A stretch of DNA of 64,000 nt from Methanopyrus sp. SNP6 (GCF_002201895.1 NZ_CP019436.1:1277867-1341866); one strand, 5' to 3'; numbered from the stretch's first letter, positions 35,930 to 45,069 are shown. The notes: generated by a model from the letters alone, not told the origin. Numbers and translations are program-made.

Positions 35930-36767
35930 ACGAGGACGGCGAGCTGGACTGGAAGCGTCGAACTTTCGGCACTGGGGCTTCCGTCATCCGCGCGGACTTC
36001 CTCATTACCTCTATGGTACCACGGTCTATACCCCGCCGTTCGAAGCCAGCCGTGTTCCGACCTCGAGTATCGAGATCAAGGAGGCCGCCACGAGCTCCGA
36101 TGGTCCGTTGCGCAGCGCGCTATGTACCCGAAGCTGCTCCCAGCTCGGATGCGTGCCTCTCGAACTCCTGTGGGCCGTGACGCGCGTCCCACGTGGCGAC
36201 GAACATCAGCCCACGATTCAGAGGGCCCCCGAATCGGCTCAAGATGCGATGGTCGGCCCCGGATCCTCGTCGTGGACGTGCGGATCGGCACCACGAGTTC
36301 CGGATCATCCACGTCCACTAGACCGGCAGATCGGTCGGAGAATAGGAGTAAGTGCCTATGTTTCCCTTCCACGGTAGTCCTCACAAGATAGATACTTCGA
36401 CTGCTAGGACGCGGGATTGGGAGTGTGACGGGATGTAGGAGGTCGAAGCGAGGTTGGCTCGCGGCCCCGGCTATGAGTAACTGGGTACGCACGCCACTCG
36501 ACGCCTCAGCAATAAGGGACGTCCTCACCTGTCGGTAAGCCGACCTGTCGTCATCGGAATGTGCTTCCGCGGAAGTTACGGCTCCGGAAATTCGGGCGTG
36601 CGGGTGGATGGTTGTCATCACTCCACGATCCTGGTCGGCGCCTAGTGACCTTTCGATGCGGGGTGCGGCGCACGAGGTCGGACCGGCGCTTGGACTGAAG
36701 GTTAAAGTTCAAGTGAGTTTTAAGTGGCGTAAGCTGTCGCAGCCGCACTGTCGGTGAGGCGGTCATG
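35930..36767. other. Gene-poor stretch, no supported gene
   Basis: All frames on both strands are open in places, as expected in GC-rich DNA, but none shows a start, composition and length that convince. Short protein-like scraps occur on the minus strand (for example GLMFVATWDARHGPQEFERH near 36130-36200), so this may be an old, heavily decayed gene. No RNA gene or clear repeat seen. Confidence 0.4.
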
Positions 36768-37895
36768 TCAGCCGATCATCCTCCGAAGTGTCTCGACCGA
36801 TGACCCTACCTCCTCCCCTCCACCGGCCGGGAGTTCCACACCACCCAAACCTAGCGCCGAGGCACGCTCGATAACCTCGTCCGCGTGTTCCACTCCGATG
36901 AGGTTCTGAATCCTCTTGATCCTCGAGTACAGACTCTTCTGAGCACCTTTCTCTTCCCATAGGGGGTCGTACTCCTTCGGCTCTATCTCGATCCATCCCA
37001 CCCTCACCGTCGCTCCCGAGTTCAGGATGTTCCCAGCAAGCTCCGTCGGCCGTGACAGAACCTGTATAAATTCCGCGGCCCTCTCCACGGTGTCCACGAG
37101 TATGTCTGATATCCATTTCTCCATCTGCTTGTCCTCGATTTCTAGGGCGGCGATGACTTCCTCCAGGTGTCCGTTGAGAAGCTCCAGTTCCTCTACGGGG
37201 CCGAGCTCGAGGTCCTCCAGAGGCTCGACCAGCTCTTCGAGTGAGAGAATCCTGTTCGCGCACGTGTGGCAGAGGAGTGCGAAGATCGCCCAAACCCGAG
37301 CCGGTGATGCGAACCTCGGGACGATGTCCCCGTATTGAATCTCCAGCGACGAGAGCGCCTCGACGATGCATGGATCCGTATCTATCGCCTTGGCCACTAG
37401 CTCGGCGGCTTTCCCGAGGTCCTCGTCCTCCAGTAACCCCTCCGTACACGCTATGAGCGCGACTTCTACCATCAATGGACCCGCTACGGTTTCTAAGCAG
37501 GGTTTTTCGAGGTACCTGGGTACTGCCGACAGGAAGGCACGGCGTATCTCCAGTAGGTATCCGAGTGCGACGTCCGGTGTTTCTGTAACTTCCTTGAGGG
37601 CCACGTGAAGCTCGAACACACCGCTCAACGACCATCGGGTGACTCGCTCCACGGCATCGACTAGCGTATCGGGGTTATCCAGGACCTCTTCTAAAAGGAA
37701 CCGAATCGGATGAACGTGATGGATTTCTTCCCCCCGAAGTACGCGGACGAGCGGTTCGTCCGAGCCGAGCGTCGAAATCATCACGCACCGAAAGAGCTCG
37801 AAGTCCTCGAGCACCTCACAGGGTTCCGATACCGCGGCGTGTAACTTCTCCAGCACCGACGGTTTCGGACGGATCGGGACCTCCCACCACCTCAA
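36768..37895 (-). CDS. Lineage-specific CHTC-motif protein, paralogue 1
   Basis: A 375-residue, largely helical soluble protein not matched to any family I know. It is clearly homologous along its length to the protein at 39133-40269. Shared blocks are LEKLHAAVSEPCEVLEDFE, STLGS, VRVLRGEEI-x-x-x-HPIRFLL, and the most conserved block VPRFASPARVWAIFALLCHTC-x-NR at about residues 200-222. ILVDTVE and EIEPKEYDPLWE follow. The Cys-His-x-Cys group is the best candidate for a metal or redox site. The two copies differ most at the C terminus. It starts at TTG 37895, behind a promoter with a duplicated element. Confidence 0.7.
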   Translation of the reverse strand: MRWWEVPIRPKPSVLEKLHAAVSEPCEVLEDFELFRCVMISTLGSDEPLVRVLRGEEIHHVHPIRFLLEEVLDNPDTLVDAVERVTRWSLSGVFELHVALKEVTETPDVALGYLLEIRRAFLSAVPRYLEKPCLETVAGPLMVEVALIACTEGLLEDEDLGKAAELVAKAIDTDPCIVEALSSLEIQYGDIVPRFASPARVWAIFALLCHTCANRILSLEELVEPLEDLELGPVEELELLNGHLEEVIAALEIEDKQMEKWISDILVDTVERAAEFIQVLSRPTELAGNILNSGATVRVGWIEIEPKEYDPLWEEKGAQKSLYSRIKRIQNLIGVEHADEVIERASALGLGGVELPAGGGEEVGSSVETLRRMIG

Positions 37896-37935
37896 CCGAC
37901 ATTCCCCGGTACTCCGGTCGACGTATTACAGTTAA

Positions 37936-37958
37936 GATTACAACAAAGATTACAACAA
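37936..37958 (-). repeat. Duplicated promoter element before CHTC paralogue 1
   Basis: Two exact copies of GATTACAACAA (37936-37946 and 37948-37958) lie 40-65 bases upstream of the start, with a 12-base period, in a roughly 50-base AT-rich patch (37925-37970). The position fits tandem operator sites or activator sites around a TATA element. The other CHTC gene lacks them. Confidence 0.4.
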
Positions 37959-38119
37959 TTAAGTTTACAGGAACGTTCGGTCGGGTGGTCGTGGTCTTAA
38001 GAGAGATATCATGTGCGGGGTAGGACGCTGGTACGATCCCTCGACTGGTGAAGTCAGCCTCTGGGGGCAGGCGCCTCCTCATTCCTTCGGCGTCGGGGAC
38101 GTTCTTCATCCGTGGAGAA

Positions 38120-38626
38120 TCACCTTGAACCGAGCAACCTCTCGAGTAGGTTCAGTAAACTAGACCACTTCTTGTAACCCGAGCTCTCGGGCGAGCTCCC
38201 AGAGGGCGGGTTAGATCTGAGCCTTACCACTTCGGACCCATCCCACAAGCGCCTCACGGACCGGTGGAACGAGATTTGGTCCCCTTGTAACCCGTGGGAT
38301 GAGATAATCCGTCGAAAATCTTTCGGGCTTCACACTACAGTGCCATACACATGGTCTCGTATGCGAGTTCGGGATGGTTGGCTATCCCATAGCAATACTC
38401 GCGCATACCGAACGGTGGTTAGGCTCGGAAAGCTTTCAGGACTCTTCCGGTCGTCGACGCGCTCCCTGAACTCGGCGATCAAACCCACTGAGAGCGTCTG
38501 CATGGCCGATCTCAAGGCGACGAGTTCCCAGAACTCCGCGAGTGTCCCATCGTCCTTGAATAGACTGGCGGCCAGCCAGGGACACGATATCCCCACCAGA
38601 AACCTAGCTCTTCCGAGTCCTTCCAC
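38120..38626 (-). pseudogene. Helical protein gene with in-frame TGA
   Basis: From GTG 38626 the frame reads VEGLGRARFLVGISCPWLAA, then FKDDGTLAEFWELVALRSAM, and stops at TGA 38332-38330. The same frame continues with equally protein-like sequence (SPKDFRRIISSHGLQGDQIS, then GYKKWSSLLNLLERLLGSR) to the next stop at 38120. Read-through would give about 168 residues. Selenocysteine is conceivable because Methanopyrus uses it, but the flanking residues (GTVV-stop-SPKD) do not resemble any selenoprotein I know. I think a nonsense mutation is most likely. Confidence 0.45.
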
Positions 38627-38683
38627 AACTTCCGTGCCACTTAAGCAGCATCCGGGATGAGGCCACGTCTCGCGGGTAGTCTC

Positions 38684-38989
38684 TCACACGGTCGTCGTCT
38701 GAAATCGGATTATCCTCCAGGCACCGTATACGGTCGTGGGAATGGTGACCTCGGAGAGCACCGGTAAGCCGTGCTCCGGACCTACTAGGTCTTCACTCAG
38801 ACGTTCCCAGCGGCCGGAGATGAGCTCCCACGTGGCGGCTCCGAACGCGGTCAGGTTCATGACGGCTACCACCGTACCGGGAGCCCGCGGTCCCCATAGC
38901 GGCCGGGGCAGGACTATAGGACATAAACCGCCAATAGCCCCACTTAGGACGTATACGGAGGCACACTGAGTGGCTTCCACTACATCCAA
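38684..38989 (-). CDS. Small membrane protein of unknown function
   Basis: A roughly 100-residue frame from TTG 38989 with two likely membrane segments (CASVYVLSGAIGGLCPIVLP, and VVAVMNLTAFGAATWELI). Protein-like sequence in the same frame extends upstream (WEYGRVPYTTRRSVDIGAAA) for about 25 codons without a standard start, so the N terminus may have been lost by a frameshift near 39050. No family recognised. Confidence 0.4.
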   Translation of the reverse strand: MDVVEATQCASVYVLSGAIGGLCPIVLPRPLWGPRAPGTVVAVMNLTAFGAATWELISGRWERLSEDLVGPEHGLPVLSEVTIPTTVYGAWRIIRFQTTTV

Positions 38990-39132
38990 CGCTGCCGCGC
39001 CTATATCGACGCTGCGTCGCGTGGTGTAAGGTACGCGGCCGTACTCCCACCCTCATGGCGCGATATCGGTTAAGACCTTCCCTCAGTGATCCGGGGTCCT
39101 CGTTTGCAGTCCTCTAAGTGGAGCGTGTGGGT

Positions 39133-40269
39133 TCACTTCATTCTCCTCTTCCTGAGCTCCTCGATAGAGTCGTTGAGGAGGTCGTCAAGTGCGTCGTCAC
39201 CCACTAACTCACCCGCTTCCCCCGTATCCAAATCGTACAACCGCTTGACCGCTCCGCTCGCTTCCTCCTCCATGAACTCACGAACACGCTCCACGACCGA
39301 CTCGTGTACGTCCTCCTGTGGACCCGGTTCCCAGAGTGGGTCGTACTCGCTCGGTTGTATCTCGACTTCGTCCAAACGGATCACGGCACCCGCTCCTGGC
39401 ATCTTCACCGCCAGCTCCTCCCATCGGGAAAGGGTGTTCGCGAGCTCCAACGCATGTTCCACGCTGTCCACTAGAATCGAGCTCACCCAGCGCAGAACCT
39501 CCTCGTCGTCGATCCTCAACCCGCCTACCACTTCGTGAAGTACTTCCCGCACCGAGTACTCTATTTCATCTATCGGCCCTGGTTTGAGCTTTTTCAGCGG
39601 TTCCACCAGTTCCTCCGGTGGGACGGCACGGTTCACGCATGTGTGACATAGCAGTGCGAAGGTCACCCAAACTCGAGTCGGCGACGCGAACCTCGGGACC
39701 AAGCTCTCGTACCGTACCCCCAACTCCGGAAGGAGCTCTAAAACCCGCTCGTCCACACCCACTCCGTCAGCCACGTACTCGGATGCTTCCTTCAGATCTT
39801 CACGTTCCAAGAGTCCTCCCGCGCACGCCATGAGCGCGACTTCTACCGATAGTGGTTCCAGCACGCCCTTCAGACCCGGGTCCTCCAGGTATTTCGTGGT
39901 CTTCCGCGCGAAGAACCGCCGTAGCTGAAGTAAATGTAGGAAGACTATTTCCGCAGGATCGACGGTGCTCCTCAGTACCTCCCAGAGCCCAGATACGTCG
40001 CTTATCGCACAGTGTATCAGCCGCTTCGCGGTTTCCGCCAGCGTACTCGGGGTATCCAATACCTTTAGGAGAAACCGGACAGGATGTGTCTCCTCGATCC
40101 CCTCACCCCTCAGCAGTCTTGCGAGACCCTCACGGGACCCGAGCGTCGAGAGCACTACCCGTCGGAAAATCTCGAAGTCCCCGAGGGCCTCGCAGGGCTT
40201 CGGCATCGCCACGTGTAGCTTCTCCAATGCGGATTCTTCCGGTTGGAACGGGTCGTTCCGATCCAACAC
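39133..40269 (-). CDS. Lineage-specific CHTC-motif protein, paralogue 2
   Basis: A 378-residue protein homologous to 36768-37895. Shared blocks are ALEKLHVAMPKPCEALGDFE, STLGSREGLARLLRGEGI, THPVRFLL, VPRFASPTRVWVTFALLCHTC-x-NR, ILVDSVEHA and EIQPSEYDPLWE. It is strongly acidic and helical, with no signal peptide. Its C-terminal 40 residues (DDALDDLLNDSIEELRKRR) differ from the paralogue. The duplication must be old, as only about a third to a half of residues look identical by eye. Function unknown. A 1.2 kb stretch with two damaged genes separates the copies. Confidence 0.7.
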   Translation of the reverse strand: MLDRNDPFQPEESALEKLHVAMPKPCEALGDFEIFRRVVLSTLGSREGLARLLRGEGIEETHPVRFLLKVLDTPSTLAETAKRLIHCAISDVSGLWEVLRSTVDPAEIVFLHLLQLRRFFARKTTKYLEDPGLKGVLEPLSVEVALMACAGGLLEREDLKEASEYVADGVGVDERVLELLPELGVRYESLVPRFASPTRVWVTFALLCHTCVNRAVPPEELVEPLKKLKPGPIDEIEYSVREVLHEVVGGLRIDDEEVLRWVSSILVDSVEHALELANTLSRWEELAVKMPGAGAVIRLDEVEIQPSEYDPLWEPGPQEDVHESVVERVREFMEEEASGAVKRLYDLDTGEAGELVGDDALDDLLNDSIEELRKRRMK

Positions 40270-40677
40270 GGTCCCCCGTAGACCTATGGTAGCACGTTCA
40301 GCTTACAAAGCTTCGAAAGCCCCGCCTCCCGAGGCTGAACTCGATCGCCGGAGACACCACCTGGAATCGGAAGAGTGGGAGTACCGGCCTCCAATCGCTG
40401 ATTAGCGGTTATAGCATCGAAGTCTCGGGACAACTCGGACTTAAGACTGTTGAAACAGATTGAAAGACTTGGGTACGATCTCGGTCCCCAGGACCCGGTT
40501 CAGGAGCGGGTCGGAGACCGACTCGGAGCTAAACTCGGGAACCCCTGAACTTTTCCGTCACCTTACGGGTTCCTAATCTAGGGTGATGGGATTAACCTCC
40601 GGAAAGTACCGTCACGCCGTGAGAGAGTCACATCGTGGAGTCCAGGACCGCCGGATCATCGAAGGGTTTAACCTCCC
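40270..40677. other. Gene-poor stretch before the GH114-like gene
   Basis: One short plus-strand frame ending at 40549 looks protein-like (LLKQIERLGYDLGPQDPVQE, then VGDRLGAKLGNP) but has no start of its own except a TTG that would give about 34 residues; it is probably a remnant. Nothing else supported. Confidence 0.3.
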
Positions 40678-41745
40678 GTGGGAGCGGCGTGTATAGGGGT
40701 CTCCGAAGTGCTCGGTACCGTACTCCTGGCTACTATCGCTTGGACGATCCAGGACCACGATCAACCCTTCGCCACGTACTGGCAGGAGGTGGATTTTTGG
40801 GAAATCCTGGAGCGACACCCGCGCACGCTTGTCGTCGATCCTTACTGCGGTCCCGAGGATAGACCTTGGACCGAGGATGAGCTCCGTGTCCTGCGAGAGC
40901 ATGGCGTGAAGCCCGTCGCGTACTTGTCGCTCGCCATGGTCGGTGAGCACCAGACGGACTTGTACCATCTCGCGGAGGAAAAGGGGCTCCTCGGTCCGTG
41001 GGACCCGTACTGGGAAGGTGACCGTGCGGTTCGGTTCTGGGAGCGTACTTGGCTCGACGTCCTCTGCACTAAGCTCGAAGAACTGCGACATCTAGGTTAT
41101 GAAGGGGTGTTCATCGACGTTGTGGATCCGTGGACTCTGGACTGGTACGTTAAGTGGTTCTGTCGCGAGACCGGTGAGGACGCGGAGAAACTGCGTGAGC
41201 TAACTTACGATGCACTCGAAGAACTCGTTCAGGTGGCACTACACCTCGGCCTCGAAGTCTACGTGAACGCCGGGGGCGCAATCTTCGACCTTGAACTCGC
41301 CGAGCTCAAGGAACGTTACGGGTTCAAGGTCGTCGTTGAGGACGTGATCACCGACGACGAAGGTAATCTCGTCCAGGACGACGTATTCCGTGATTACCTG
41401 CGCGCCCTCGCACACTTAGGCTCGGGTGCGTACGTGATCGAGTACGACCTGATGGTGACGCCCGAGGTGAACGAGCGGCTCGAAGAACTCTTCGCGGAGA
41501 CGGAAGTGGAGGCGGTGTACGTGACCTCTCTCGACCACGATCGACTCGGGATCGATATAGTCCCAGTCAAGGCCCCGGTGAACCCGTCGGACACCTCGAG
41601 GGAGGAGAAAGTGTCGTACACGCGGGAGAACGAGGAAGGCGTGGAGAAAACCACCATAGAGGAGCTCGTGGAAGAGGGTAAGAAGAGACTGCCGGTGATC
41701 CCGATAGTTCTATCGGCGCGTCGACGATGCCTATCACATGAGTAA
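40678..41745 (+). CDS. Secreted GH114-like glycoside hydrolase (TM1410/MJ1477 family)
   Basis: A TIM-barrel protein related to endo-alpha-1,4-polygalactosaminidases. The N terminus has a hydrophobic segment (VLGTVLLATIAW) that can act as a signal peptide or anchor. TLVVDPYCG, KPVAYLSLAMVGEH, PYWEGDRAVRFWERTWLDV and GYEGVFIDVVDPW match the family, the two acidic sites being LVVDP and FIDVVD. The last 60 residues are a charged tail. Related domains hydrolyse galactosamine polymers such as Pel, so a role in trimming a surface polysaccharide is plausible. GTG 40678 is the start chosen. The next frame starts in its stop (ATGAGTAA). Confidence 0.68.
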   Translation: MGAACIGVSEVLGTVLLATIAWTIQDHDQPFATYWQEVDFWEILERHPRTLVVDPYCGPEDRPWTEDELRVLREHGVKPVAYLSLAMVGEHQTDLYHLAEEKGLLGPWDPYWEGDRAVRFWERTWLDVLCTKLEELRHLGYEGVFIDVVDPWTLDWYVKWFCRETGEDAEKLRELTYDALEELVQVALHLGLEVYVNAGGAIFDLELAELKERYGFKVVVEDVITDDEGNLVQDDVFRDYLRALAHLGSGAYVIEYDLMVTPEVNERLEELFAETEVEAVYVTSLDHDRLGIDIVPVKAPVNPSDTSREEKVSYTRENEEGVEKTTIEELVEEGKKRLPVIPIVLSARRRCLSHE

Positions 41746-42847
41746 CACCACGGCTCCTTCCACTTCACGAAAAATCCCCCCTCCGAAGCGCGGTACGTCT
41801 CGGAACTCGACGGCTTACCAATGTGCCTCGAGGAGACGCGAGATGGGTCGCACTGTGACACGGTCCTGGGGTTCGGGCATGTGGTCGCCGGGGGCTCCGG
41901 TCCGTCGGCTCACCGGCTCGTTGTGTTTGGTTCTCGTAGAAAAGGCTACTACCGTGCCCACGTTCCCAGGCGCGCTGTACGTTCTGGACCCACCCAGTGA
42001 ACCGGGACGACTCCGTGAGGGTCCCGAGCTCACCGACGAAGAGGGAAGATCCGTCGTCCCGTTCGTGGCCCTCGTCGAGCCGCCGCTACGAGAAGTCATC
42101 CGGGTCGAAGGGATAACTCTCCAAGTACACCCGGACGCCGCCGTTCACGTGGACCCTGATCAACCGGTCGTACTAACAGGATACGCGTGCGACAATCGCT
42201 ACACAGTCACCGCCTCCCTTCCGTTTCGCTCCTTCCTCGTAGCACTGGATCACGCCCGCCATGGACCACCTGATCCCTACGAACTTTTCGAGGCTTTTGC
42301 GATCCTGTACGATCCGATTCAGGCAGCTGCCTTCACTCTGAACGCCCGTGGTCATGCACTCTTGATCGACGAGCACGGGGTGAACGAACATAGTGTACTC
42401 TACACGACCCCGCCGGGTCACCCCGGGCCCGACTGCGTCTCATCCCGGTACGCGCGGCCGAGTGACTTGCAGGGGACTCCGAAGCACGTCACCGGCAACG
42501 AGCCACCCATCCTCCCACGCGACAGTTACCTCGATCTACTCGCCAGGACTCAGTTGATCACCGGTGTTCCGGAACTCGGACGCGTCGACTTCCGTATGCT
42601 CGAGAGCGTGCACGAGTACGTTAGGCCACTCCTTACCACGATCCACCTAGCACACCATTGGGAAACGAGACAGGTTCACGAAGAAATCGGACGCCTCGTC
42701 GCCGATGTTCTCAGGGAACATCTTCACAGAGAAGTCGCCGATGTTCACAAGCGGGCGGTGCGCGCCCTCGGGTCCAGATATCCAACTCCGGCTTACACGC
42801 CCGACGCCCGTGTCCGCTGGGCTCGTCAGCTCGCCGGGCTAGCCTGA
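41738..42847 (+). CDS. Uncharacterised protein, start uncertain
   Basis: From about 41925 the frame is clearly protein-like (CLVLVEKATTVPTFPGALYVL, then EGRSVVPFVALVEPPLREVI, and ALLIDEHGVNEHSVLY). The first 60 codons after ATG 41738 are not: they are rich in Ser, Arg, Pro and Thr. ATG 41738 overlaps the hydrolase stop (ATGAGTAA), which favours it by coupling; ATG 41880 or TTG near 41922 would fit composition better. The C-terminal half is helical, with H-rich segments (TIHLAHHWETRQVHEE). No family recognised. Confidence 0.5.
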   Translation: MSNTTAPSTSRKIPPPKRGTSRNSTAYQCASRRREMGRTVTRSWGSGMWSPGAPVRRLTGSLCLVLVEKATTVPTFPGALYVLDPPSEPGRLREGPELTDEEGRSVVPFVALVEPPLREVIRVEGITLQVHPDAAVHVDPDQPVVLTGYACDNRYTVTASLPFRSFLVALDHARHGPPDPYELFEAFAILYDPIQAAAFTLNARGHALLIDEHGVNEHSVLYTTPPGHPGPDCVSSRYARPSDLQGTPKHVTGNEPPILPRDSYLDLLARTQLITGVPELGRVDFRMLESVHEYVRPLLTTIHLAHHWETRQVHEEIGRLVADVLREHLHREVADVHKRAVRALGSRYPTPAYTPDARVRWARQLAGLA

Positions 42848-42863
42848 CCGCGTCCTCACGAAG

Positions 42864-43166
42864 GTGCAGGATTTCGCCCGTCTCGTCGCCCACCATCGGC
42901 TCGTTAACCGTCTTTGGACGTTAGCCGATACCGTAACGCTTCTCGGATACGAGAAGTGCGTGGATCTCGTCGAGATGGCATACAGCTACACTGAACACGA
43001 CCTCCCAGGACACGAGATCGAGAGGCTTCTCCGGCCCTGGATCGACGTACTTCGAGACCCCCACTATCGACGTTTGGAGCGAGGAACCTCACCGCCACCC
43101 AAGTTGCGGCTCGTCGAACCCGAGAGGCCCGAGGACTTGCTCGTGTGTTACGATCGTCTGCTGTGA
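42864..43166 (+). CDS. Uncharacterised 100-residue helical protein
   Basis: GTG 42864 opens a frame with convincing composition (MQDFARLVAHHRLVNRLWTL, then VTLLGYEKCVDLVEMAYSYTEH, and PPKLRLVEPERPEDLLV). It begins 16 bases after the previous stop, in another frame, and continues the helical style of that protein's end, so the two might once have been one gene. No family recognised. The next 230 bases hold a tandem copy of CCGATAGAG (43222-43241) and nothing else I can support. Confidence 0.5.
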   Translation: MQDFARLVAHHRLVNRLWTLADTVTLLGYEKCVDLVEMAYSYTEHDLPGHEIERLLRPWIDVLRDPHYRRLERGTSPPPKLRLVEPERPEDLLVCYDRLL

Positions 43167-43398
43167 TCCGGCTACCGGAGGCTCGGGCCGGATCGTGGGA
43201 AGGGGATCTAGAAAACCTTTACCGATAGAGTTCCGATAGAGCTGGTGTGCTCCCGACACCGTCAGGGCCGTCGACGCTCGTGAGCGGTCCCTTGCGACAC
43301 GTCCGTCCGCCAAACCTGGCTTCCTTAATACCCCCTCCTCATACGGTGCAATGCGAACCATCGTAAGATAGTTGGACATTAGACCGAAATCTCCAGTA

Positions 43399-43662
43399 TT
43401 AAACTTCTTCTAAGGCTTTCAGTAAATTCTCCGCCTCAACTGACTTCGTCTTCCCTAACACTCTCTCAATGGCTTTATCCTCGTCTTTGATAGTATAGAT
43501 GGCACGTCCAGAGACCCGGTTCGACTCTATTAATCCTTCTTTTTTGAGTCTACTTGCTAAGGAATAGATCTTGTGTTTGGTCACGTTATCGTAACCTAAC
43601 TCACGGAGAACTTTTACGATTTCATCACATGTCATTCCCATATTAAATTCCATACATGCCAC
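43399..43662 (-). CDS. AT-rich winged-helix-like DNA-binding protein
   Basis: The 87-residue frame from GTG 43662 ends in a winged-helix-like domain: TCDEIVKVLRELG, VTKHKIYSLASRLKKEGLIES as recognition helix region, and SGRAIYTIKDEDKA as the wing. In the same frame good coding sequence extends upstream to about 43750 (HLSEDERLIEVKEALKSGKL, then SLTDAVLATICVACM), but no ATG, GTG or TTG occurs there. A GGGGG ribosome-type site and a strong TATA box (TTTATATA, 43827-43834, minus strand) fit a start near 43745. Base composition is far more AT-rich than the chromosome around it, so it is probably acquired. Confidence 0.6.
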   Translation of the reverse strand: MACMEFNMGMTCDEIVKVLRELGYDNVTKHKIYSLASRLKKEGLIESNRVSGRAIYTIKDEDKAIERVLGKTKSVEAENLLKALEEV

Positions 43663-43805
43663 ACATATAGTCGCTAAGACAGCATCAGTTAATGATAACT
43701 TACCGCTTTTTAACGCTTCTTTGACCTCTATTAGTCTCTCATCTTCTGATAAGTGGGTGGCCCCCTATAACTCCAGATTCCGACGCGGAGCCACCTATCC
43801 TCGTA

Positions 43806-43970
43806 ATGTCGCTGTGGGATGTTCCATATATAAATCCCGCGGAATGTCTGTTGGCTATTTGTAATGGGTTGGAAAATAACGGGATAAAGTGTGTGATTGT
43901 GTGGTCGAACGTTTTCTCGACGGAGTGTAACATCTGCTTACTATTCCATCAAACCTTCATGATGGGGTAG
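43806..43970 (+). other. Possible 54-residue ORF opposite the winged-helix promoter
   Basis: ATG 43806 opens MSLWDVPYINPAECLLAICN, then ENNGIKCVIVWSNVF and a cysteine-containing end. The frame is also open upstream to about 43745. It looks protein-like, loosely recalling the N-terminal strand-helix-strand of the NodB-like proteins at 51-56 kb, but is too short to assign. It may be a fragment of an AT-rich island. Confidence 0.25.
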
Positions 43971-44151
43971 GTTACCGTCAATGTTGTAGGATCGAGGGAA
44001 GCTCGGCCCTGCCCAGTCCTGTCATCCCCTAGTGGGTCGACGTTACAACCCTTCCCCATCGCCGGCGGATACGTATACTCGCGTAGATAGAGTTTAATCG
44101 ATTCCACCCATCGTTTCGTCCGTCGTAACGGCGGGGGAGGGGGAGGGTTCG

Positions 44152-45069
44152 GTGCGTTGTACGCGTTGCGGCGAGCGGAGCGCCGAGTACAAGCGTCCGT
44201 ACGCGGGTGACGCGGTCTGCGGTCGGTGTTTGATTGGACTGGTTCGGGATAGGGTGTTCCGCGAGATCAGACGGTGGAAGTGGTTCCGACCGGGACAGCG
44301 GATCGTAGTGGCCCTTTCTGGTGGTAAGGACAGTTCCCTAGCCCTGCGGCTCGTGACTGAGTACGTGGAACCGTTGCCGGACATCGAGGTGATCGCGTTA
44401 ACGGTGGATGAGGGAATCCCGAAGTTCCGGGAAGCGTGTATATGGGCGGCGGAGCGGGTCGCAGACGAGCTCGAGGTGGAGCACGAGGTTGTCTCGTTCG
44501 AGGAGGAGTACGGGTTCGCGCTGGAGGAGGTCGTGGAAGATGTGGACGTACCCGCGTGCACGTTGTGTGGCGTCCTGCGGCGACGATTGCTGAACAGGCG
44601 GGCTCGGGAATTAGGGGCGGATGTCGTGGTGACAGGTCACAACCTGGACGACGAGGCGCAGGCAGCCCTGATGAACTTCGTGAAGGCCGACCTGGCGCAG
44701 CTGGCGCGGTTACACCCGGAGGTGAGGCCGGAGGACGGCCTGATCGTGCCTCGGGTGAAGCCGCTGCGAAGAGTGCCGGAGCGTGAGGTGCGATGGGTGG
44801 CGGAGGAACTCGGTCTACCGTTCCACGCCGACCCGTGCCCGTACGCGCACTCCTCGGTGCGATCGTTTTTCAGGGAAATACTCGACGAGATGGAAGAGAG
44901 AATACCGGACGTGAAGTTCGGGTTGGTGCGGGCGTTGGACAGGGCTGGTCCGGTATTGGCTGAGGAGTTTCTGGAGGATAGACTCGGGCGTTGCGAGCGA
45001 TGTGGCGAGCCGGCAGCTGGAGATATCTGCAAGGCGTGTGAACTGCTAGAACGAGTTGGGTTAGTCTGA
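44152..45069 (+). CDS. ttuA: tRNA 2-thiolation protein TtuA/Ncs6
   Basis: TtuA adenylates and thiolates uridine (position 54 in thermophiles, or 34 in the Ncs6 branch), stabilising tRNA at high temperature. The N-terminal zinc ribbon is CTRCGERSAEY...CGRC, the PP-loop SGGKDSS, the cluster cysteines CTLCGVLRR, then GHNLDDEAQ and CPYAHSSVR. A second zinc ribbon ends the protein (CERCGEPAAGDICKAC). Length 305. GTG 44152 follows a very G-rich ribosome region (44131-44147). It overlaps the convergent membrane gene by nine bases. Confidence 0.9.
   Translation: MRCTRCGERSAEYKRPYAGDAVCGRCLIGLVRDRVFREIRRWKWFRPGQRIVVALSGGKDSSLALRLVTEYVEPLPDIEVIALTVDEGIPKFREACIWAAERVADELEVEHEVVSFEEEYGFALEEVVEDVDVPACTLCGVLRRRLLNRRARELGADVVVTGHNLDDEAQAALMNFVKADLAQLARLHPEVRPEDGLIVPRVKPLRRVPEREVRWVAEELGLPFHADPCPYAHSSVRSFFREILDEMEERIPDVKFGLVRALDRAGPVLAEEFLEDRLGRCERCGEPAAGDICKACELLERVGLV

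Noticed and set aside
35930-36767. Several long open frames on both strands (for example minus 36076-36621 and plus 35879-36391)
   Set aside because: They overlap each other in different frames, have arginine- and serine-rich out-of-frame composition and no credible starts.
43222-43241. Tandem CCGATAGAG repeat
   Set aside because: Only two short copies with no linked promoter or gene; likely chance.
44131-44150. G-quadruplex-like run before ttuA
   Set aside because: The G-rich purine run is adequately explained as a ribosome-binding site, as at many other starts here, and it lacks four clean G-triplet tracts with loops.
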